This document shows positions 57,733-64,000 of a stretch of 64,000 nt of DNA, piece after piece. Below the pieces are notes generated by a model. That model had not been told where the DNA came from. It saw only the letters and a program-made list of their open reading frames with translations, and did no database searches. The stretch's first letter is position 1. The number at the start of each line of letters is the position of its first letter. The translations under genes and the position numbers were made by a program. The stretch comes from Gymnopus androsaceus JB14 (lineage: Eukaryota > Basidiomycota > Agaricomycetes > Agaricales > Omphalotaceae): assembly GCA_009733575.1 (NCBI GenBank), contig ML769388.1, positions 496,001 through 560,000 on the forward strand. Reading direction: 5' to 3'.

Positions 57733-58254
57733 ATGCTTGGAGGATTTAGGATTTGCTTCTAGCAGTAGTAGAACCCAGGTAGAACCGTTGTAAGTACCTT
57801 ATTTCTAAATCGTATTTACAAATCGTAGCTTGTTCGGAAAGCGGACCGAATAAATTCTGGGTCTGGTTGGTCAAAGCTGTACTTATCTCTTGCTCTCATG
57901 GCGTCTGAACCTTTTATCTGAAATTTTCCGACAAGCTGACTGGGCTTTCATCTCATTTTCCAGATTTCCTGCCAAGGGATTCACCCAATCCCTTCTTTAA
58001 TTCTTTAAACGTGGCTTCGTTCAACGGCCCAATCTTGACTGACAACATCATGGGATATCGTCCGATATTTACCAACTCTATCAAACACGGGGAATGAGGT
58101 AAGTTAATAGAATGAGAAGCCTGGAGCAGAAGCTTTGTACACGTTTCCTTTGATCGATGCAATAACCAGCATTATCGATGTCATTGTTAAATTGTGAGTA
58201 GCTCCGATACCTTTTCCTTCTTACCACCACCATCGCCTTTTATTTCCTTGTGAA
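57733..58254. other. Intergenic region, no supported gene
   Basis: Spacer between the ABC transporter and the Ser/Pro-rich gene. A minus-strand open frame at 57953-58162 lacks an ATG and any motif. No gene is supported. Confidence 0.4.
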
Positions 58255-60258
58255 ATGGCTGAGCATTCCAGCTCGCACAACTCAAGGCATGGCACTCAGC
58301 GAAGCGTTAGTCGGACAAACACGAGCATTAGTGCCAGTACACAACAAGGTCATGCTCCCTCGCCGCAGCCTATCCCACTACCAAGTCCAGTACCAGTCCT
58401 GGATCCCCAGCGGCCTATCCGAAGCTTTTACGCGACGAATCCAGATCCAAATCCTGATACAGAGGATTCAGGGGATGATTTCGTGAATATCGAGAATGTT
58501 GACGGGACTGCAACGGGGTATCGGAGCGAACCAGTGGTTCCACGAAAGAAAGACGGTAAAAACCAGGTTCATTGGTGGTTTCGTCAAGAAATTGAGGAGG
58601 ATTCCTCGAACAATATTCAGACCTACACCTCAGGCTAATAGCAATGGTCACGGAGCAGCCTGCGGCACGCGCGACACTCCCGACTTACATGTTTACTCCA
58701 CCCACACCTGTTGCTCCAGCGCAGCAGACCTCATACGTAGATGAGCGTGTTTCATTTCCTCAGCCGGAAATCGAATCCCCGGATATCCTTCCACCCACTA
58801 CTTCACCACATCCTACCCGGATCGAAGTAGATGATAATACCACCATACATCGTGAACCAGATGTTCCTCCAGTCTCTCGTCATCAATCCCAACATAATAC
58901 CACTCGTAATTCTAATCGCAACTCGTATGCTTATCCCAGCTCCTATCGCGATCCTCCTTCTATCGCCGCGCATCCCCAACCCTCGCCTGATTATCGGAGA
59001 ATGTCCAGGCATACTGGCGAGGAGGGGGGTCCGCTGAGTTACTCTACCAACAGTCCTTCCTTCTCAACCGAACTCGACCGCGCCCCATTCCGACTATTTA
59101 AAGTCTTTTCCACTCTGATCAACATGCCTTGGGTCTCCCATGAGCGAGTCACAGTGGATTACTCCCCTGGGATGGATGGAAGTAGAGGTGTTCTACGAAC
59201 GAGTATGCCGGAAGGAGTTAGAACAAGCAGAAGTAGTAAAGACAGGCAAAGTATAAGGTGGAGTATAGCTAATCAAGGATGGCAGCCCTGGAAACGTATG
59301 ACCGTCTTCTTCACTCCGGATGGTCGCGTCATCTCTCCACAAGACGGCCCTAGCGCTCTTACTCGCGGAGATGCACGGAAAGGAGATTTGTACGTGCCTG
59401 TGTCCGAAGCAACTCACATCGTGGTATTCAGGTGGATACAAACCGCGAACCCGCCGTCCAGCAAAAACCAGGAGGGAAGTGGACGTTGTGAGCTCGGGAA
59501 GCGAGCCTGCTGTGAGGTCCTCTTTGGGATCAACAACACAACGTGCTCCTGTTAGACGGAGAGTTTCTAGATCGACCGTGTCCTCTCTAGCTTCGCCCTC
59601 TTCAGTGCATCCCAGAAACACTCACCGACAGACTCCTCGAAGACAGAGCCGAGTGCTGTACTACCCCCCGGATGAATACGTATTTATTGATGCCAGGTCT
59701 ACTCCAGCTTCATCTCCGATCCTAGGCAGGAGAGTGAATCCCAAGGGGCGTCATCGTGAACATCGAGATCGAAACCAACACACCAACATACGCAGCCGTA
59801 CCAGTCGCGATACCTCACGACCTCCTCAGCCTCCCATGCCTACGGCTCCCAGTAGTCCTTATCCTCTCAGTCCGCTTGTGTTCCTCCCATCCAATCACTT
59901 GGATAGTGCTGGTGGTGCGACTGAATCTCATCCCCAAAATGCCAGCACTGTTCCAGTATTTGGTGTTACTCCGGTATACATGTCTGTAGTTCCCGGTATG
60001 CTTCCTCTTCCTCCTAGGTCCGTAGGGTCTGCAGCTGGAGAGTCTAGCCCTCCTGGGTTTGCAGGACGGGGTGCAGGCGGGAATTATGCCAATGGACCAG
60101 GATACGGTGTACAAGGATACACAGGGTCTGCATTCAATGGATCTGGTGGGACGTATACATATGGTTATGCGTATCCCTATCCACATTCGCAGTCACCTCC
60201 TCCGCAAGTTCATCATCATGACGATCATAAACAGACATCTGGCCAGCCTCCTGGGTAG
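58255..60258 (+). CDS. Ser/Pro/Tyr-rich basidiomycete protein of unknown function (three frame slips)
   Basis: I do not recognise a domain. ATG 58255 starts MAEHSSSHNSRHGTQRSV, with SPQPIPLPSPVPVLDPQRP and RSFYATNPDPNPDTEDSG. The middle has FIGGFVKKLRRIPRTIF and FKVFSTLINMPWVSHERV with DYSPGM. The C-terminal third carries YYPPDEYVFIDARSTP, then Pro/Gly/Tyr-rich sequence (GGTYTYGYAYPYPHSQSPPP), ending SGQPPG at TAG 60256-60258. Read as one protein, it needs three +1 corrections: the A run at 58558-58562 (giving GKTRFIGGF), somewhere at 58650-58680, and near A59430 (giving VVFGGYKPRTRR). No introns fit. The order of segments matches a conserved mushroom hypothetical protein from memory. Probably largely disordered and cytosolic or nuclear. 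Confidence 0.6.
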
Positions 60259-61003
60259 TTTGGTTTAGAGTACTTGGACATTTTGCAAGGATCATTGTGT
60301 ATGTATCATTCTCAATTTTTCTGTGTATTTTTACTGCATTGTACATTACATATGTATGTATTTTGAATCCTCGCACATCCTGACGAAAACGTGACTACTC
60401 TGGTCCGTGCGCAGTTCCCCAACTATAAATTGAACGCTCAGACATCTAAACAACTCATACTTACCTTGATGGCACAAGCCCCTTCCCGTACCCGGGTTTG
60501 TGGGCTGTGGAGATCCTTCATAGCACGGCGACCTTGTCCATACAAAGGGTGTCTGCGGCTTGTATAGGCTCAGGCTTATGCACCGTCTAAATATTTTCCT
60601 GTCCCACATCGGCCACTCTGGCTGGGTGGGCTCTTTTTTATGACCGATCACCGCTCTAACCCTAATCTAGGGTTCAATCACCGGATTTGGATACCGTATT
60701 ATGTATTATATACTGTATGCACGGAGCTCCCCACGAATTTTATTAACTAATGATGCTTCGATATTCCATTGCATGAGCATTTCTTCCAATTTTCATACAT
60801 ACTGTGACTGTACTTTGAAAAAAGAAAAATCCTCCAGTCCTAAGTAGGCGCTTATTGAAAGCTTGTCCAAACTGTCAACTTACTTACCTAATTAGCAGGG
60901 TGGTTTAATTCAATTCAGTACTTTCTTTGCCCCTCGTCGACGAGCTGCTCTATTCGGTTTTCTACGCTGTCTTAATCCTGCCATCTCTTTTCTTCTACTA
61001 ATT
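60259..61003. other. Intergenic region with a telobox-like inverted repeat
   Basis: 3' flank of the Ser/Pro-rich gene and promoter region of VAC8. It contains the inverted repeat at 60658-60674. The minus-strand open frame at 60346-60651 shows no recognisable product. Confidence 0.45.
60658..60674. promoter_or_regulatory. Inverted telobox-like motif
   Basis: AACCCTA (60658-60664), a 3-nt spacer ATC, then TAGGGTT (60668-60674): a perfect 7-bp inverted repeat. It matches the TTAGGG-type telobox bound by Myb/telobox factors at internal sites in fungi. It lies about 330 bp upstream of the VAC8 ATG. Confidence 0.35.
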
Positions 61004-63397
61004 ATGGGGAACATTACCAGCTGCTGTGACTCTTGCTGTTCGTTTCTCTCTTCACTTGCCGTATTTTTTTTGTTCTGAATCCCATATCCTATTTTCTATC
61101 AAAATTTTAGTTGGATCGCGTCGGTCTCAGGCTTATGAGCCGTTATTGCTAGAAAATGAGCGGGAGGCAGTAGCAGATCTTCTTCAGTACTTGGAGAGTG
61201 AGTTCATGTTCCCAGTTGGATATCGAATTCAATTTAAAAGGCACATTTTTTGCGCAGACCGAACCACAACCAATTTCTTCAGCGGTTCCCCTCTCACTGC
61301 GTTAACAACACTCTCCTTTTCCGACAATGTCGACCTGCAGCGCAGCGCAGCTCTGGCCTTTGCTGAAATAACCGAAAAAGAAGTGCGTCCCGTTGGGCGG
61401 GACACTCTTGACCCTATACTTTTCCTGTTGAGCAGTCATGACACCGAAGTACAGCGTGCAGCTAGTGCGGCCTTGGGTAATCTGGCAGTGAATAGTAAGT
61501 CGCTTCTAGCTGTCTCGTATGTTCCTAAACAGTCCTCCCGCTTCTGTAGCCGACAACAAGCTTCTGATCGTTAAACTTGGCGGTCTCGAGCCTTTGATTC
61601 GTCAGATGCTCAGTCCCAACGTCGAAGTCCAATGCAACGCTGTAGGTTGTGTCACAAATCTTGCAACACATGGTAAGTCCCTCACCAATTAATCAAAGCT
61701 ATGCCGTTGAATGAAAGCGTATCTGCTAGACGACAACAAGACGAAGATTGCAAAATCCGGTGCATTGGTTCCTCTTACCCGCTTGGCTCGCTCGAAGGAT
61801 ATGCGTGTGCAGAGAAATGCTACTGGCGCACTTCTCAATATGACCCATTCTGGTACTTTGCCTTTTCAACAACGCTAATCATGATTCTGACTAGTATATA
61901 GATGAGAACCGTCAACAGCTTGTCAACGCTGGCGCAATCCCTGTGCTAGTAAGCCTCCTTAACTCACCCGACACCGATGTGCAATATTACTGCACAACTG
62001 CGCTCAGCAACATTGCCGTCGATGGTAAGCTCATGTTCGAAAACTTTGTTCGCTAGACTCACAGTGCTGTGATGCAGGAGCAAACAGGAAGAAGCTGGCG
62101 CAGAGTGAACCGAAAGCTGGTTGCTAGCCTCGTAATGTTGATGGATAGCCCGAGTTTGAAGGTTCAATGCCAGGCTGCTCTTGCCCTCCGTAACCTTGCC
62201 AGTGACGGTGCGTCGAATTTTCCTTAGCTTGTTTTTGGTCCTCAAATTTTTCCCCAGAGAAATATCAACTTGAAATCGTCCGTGCAGACGGACTTTCCTC
62301 TTTATTACGCCTCCTCCAATCCGCATACCTTCCCCTTATCCTCTCTTCGGCTGCGTGTGTACGAAACGTCTCGATACACCCTCAGAACGAATCACCGATC
62401 ATAGAATCTGGCTTCTTACAACCGTTAATCAACCTTTTATCATTCAAAGATAACGAGGAAGTCCAATGCCATGCGATCTCAACTCTTCGAAACCTTGCAG
62501 CGAGCTCGGAAAAGAACAAGACCGCAATCGTCAAAGCTGGCGCTGTGGAATCTATCAAGGAACTAGTCCTTGAAGTTCCTATGAACGTGCAGAGCGAAAT
62601 GACGGCCTGTGTAGCTGTGCTGGCACTGAGTGGTGTGTATCTTCCTAGCAAAAGCATAACCACTATTGACCCGTTTCCAGATGAACTCAAGGGTCAGTTG
62701 CTAGAGATGGGTATATGCGAGGTTTTGATCCCTCTCACCAATTCACCAAGCTCCGAGGTGCAGGGTAACAGCGCTGCTGCACTCGGAAACTTGTCATCGA
62801 AAGGCAAGCCTTGTTTGCTTTATTAGGTAGTGCGCTGATCGTTTATATTGTTCTCAGATGGTCGCACTGCCAACGACGACTACTCTGCATTCAACGACGT
62901 CTGGGATAAGCCCGATGGCGGAATGCACCGATACTTATATCGCTTCTTAAGCAGTCCCGATGCCACCTTCCAACATATCGCTGTATGGACCATTGTCCAA
63001 CTGCTCGATTCAGGCGGCAAGTTCCCTTTCTCGATTGCACTGATGATTTCTCACATGCTCTGTAGATCCCCAACTCATCAGCAACATCCGAAGCTCCAAC
63101 CTCCTCGTTCCCAACATCCGCAATCTTGCCACCTCGCAGGCGTCAACTCCGTCGTCTTCGGTTGGCTCTCATCGCTCTCACTCGTACGATGATACCGAGA
63201 ACGATGGTCAGGGTGAAATCCAACTCTTGTCACGAAGAATATTGGAATACGTGGATGGGGAGATGGACGGGATGATTCCGTCTAGTCTGACGCATTCGAA
63301 CATGCAGCCTGGGTCCTCGGTTGCGAGTTCAAGCCGAGATCATGAGGAGTTGAGGCGAAGTGTGAGGGAAGCGTTCTCGCCGGGATCACATCGTTAG
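61004..63397 (+). CDS. VAC8: VAC8, vacuolar armadillo-repeat protein (one frame slip)
   Basis: Lipid-anchored armadillo protein of the vacuole membrane, acting in vacuole inheritance, fusion and nucleus-vacuole contact. MGNITSCC at the start offers a myristoylated Gly2 and palmitoylated Cys, as in yeast Vac8. [20 protein letters not shown] follows, then armadillo repeats: [115 protein letters not shown]. The tail ends [12 protein letters not shown] (TAG 63395-63397). In the exon starting near 62080 the frame breaks after KLAQSEPK: one extra A in the run 62113-62115 must be dropped to read [14 protein letters not shown]. Two introns are GC-AG (62804-62857 and 63017-63065). Confidence 0.93.
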
Positions 63398-64000
63398 GAT
63401 TTGAGATGTGCGCTTTCTTGAGTGGAGGTCTTTTGCAGGGAGTTGATTCTCGTATTTGCTTATATTGCTCGTCTATATCATTATGTTGGCTCGCTACATA
63501 TGTATCGCGGTTGACTCTGATTTTCTTTCCTTCTTTCTCGAACACTTCGCTCGTTTTGATTTCTTTTTTTTTGTTTCGTACAGCGTACATCCATCTACTT
63601 TCTGCGTCCCTCGATTTCTCCTTTTACTCTCGATTCTGGGGCTCGTACTTATGTTTGTTTGACCGTTCTTTTAGAGCTTTGATCAGGTATTTCTGTCCAG
63701 ATGCCTTATGTGCGGTTACACTGACGAGTGTACATCTTTATGATTATGAATTTGTATGAAGATTTTAGTCCCCTATAATTAAGTCTCGTTCGAAGGCGCT
63801 TAATTAATATTTGCGTCCTTCTCCGTTTTGGTTCCGCGAAGCTTTGACATTTTGTTGCCAGCCGTTAGTATCCTCTCATCGTCTCCGTTTCTACCAACCG
63901 AGCTACCAACGAGTCCACAACGAGTCCGCCACGTTCAAAACGAACGGCTATGTTTCTTCTCCTTATAGGTACTTATTTATAGTACGGATCACAAGACCAA
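63398..64000. other. Intergenic region at window end, no gene seen
   Basis: 3' flank of VAC8. It is T-rich, with no conserved coding signal on either strand. The far end may be upstream sequence of the next gene. Confidence 0.4.

Noticed and set aside
57953..58162. Minus-strand open frame ending KKGLGESLGRKSGK
   Set aside because: No ATG start, no identifiable upstream exon and no recognisable family; kept only as intergenic.
60655..60700. tRNA-like B box (GGTTCAATCACC)
   Set aside because: No A box at a proper distance and no cloverleaf stems could be drawn around it.

Overview
This window looks like a gene-dense piece of a filamentous basidiomycete genome, most likely an agaricomycete. 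I infer this from genes built of many short exons with roughly 50-nt introns, fungal housekeeping genes (ALG10, ATP11, EXO84, VAC8, DPH4, PRP19), and families typical of mushrooms, such as a 7TM integral membrane protein and Ser/Thr-rich secreted proteins. No rRNA, tRNA, transposon or CRISPR array was recognised.

Layout. 1-3.1 kb: 5' part of a secreted Cys-containing protein, then RNase H1. 3.7-9.1 kb: a TBC Rab-GAP and the exocyst subunit EXO84. 9.5-15.3 kb: a hypothetical protein, a single-pass membrane protein, DPH4 (diphthamide pathway) and an FMO-type monooxygenase with a Baeyer-Villiger fingerprint. 16.6-19.6 kb: a GPI-anchored Ser/Thr-rich protein and a secreted repeat protein with a broken frame. 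20.6-29.3 kb: a CDF metal transporter, a Myb/zinc-finger regulator, and the divergent pair SGT2/PRP19. 29.8-40.5 kb: the accessory segment, described below. 40.8-51.2 kb: ALG10, a coiled-coil protein, a LYR-motif gene, ATP11 and a kinesin-6. 51.6-57.7 kb: an ABCC-type ABC transporter. 58.3-63.4 kb: a Ser/Pro-rich protein and VAC8.

The outstanding locus is 36.8-40.5 kb. A UstYa-like (DUF3328) oxidase gene with both HxxHC motifs lies close to a secreted 295-aa precursor. That precursor carries seven Lys-Arg (Kex2-type) sites separating near-identical 27-28 aa peptides that end in PLIFAKEAWEAE. Each peptide is encoded by its own exon, the intervening introns are also near-identical, and every junction falls at the same phase just before the KR site. 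Between the two genes, and divergent from the precursor, is a previously hidden 86-aa, three-exon ORF. Upstream lie an OPT oligopeptide transporter and a TauD-type Fe(II)/2-oxoglutarate dioxygenase. By analogy with ascomycete ustiloxin-type (dikaritin) clusters, this is a candidate basidiomycete RiPP pathway in which a Kex2-cleaved repeat precursor is modified by a UstY protein. That reading is inference; the sequence architecture is directly visible.

A second theme is recurrent single-base reading-frame slips in otherwise well-conserved genes (EXO84, LYR gene, ATP11, ABC transporter, Ser/Pro-rich gene, VAC8, probably the kinesin tail). Several fall in homopolymers. Residual assembly indels are the simplest explanation, though true decay is possible for the ABC, LYR and secreted-repeat genes.
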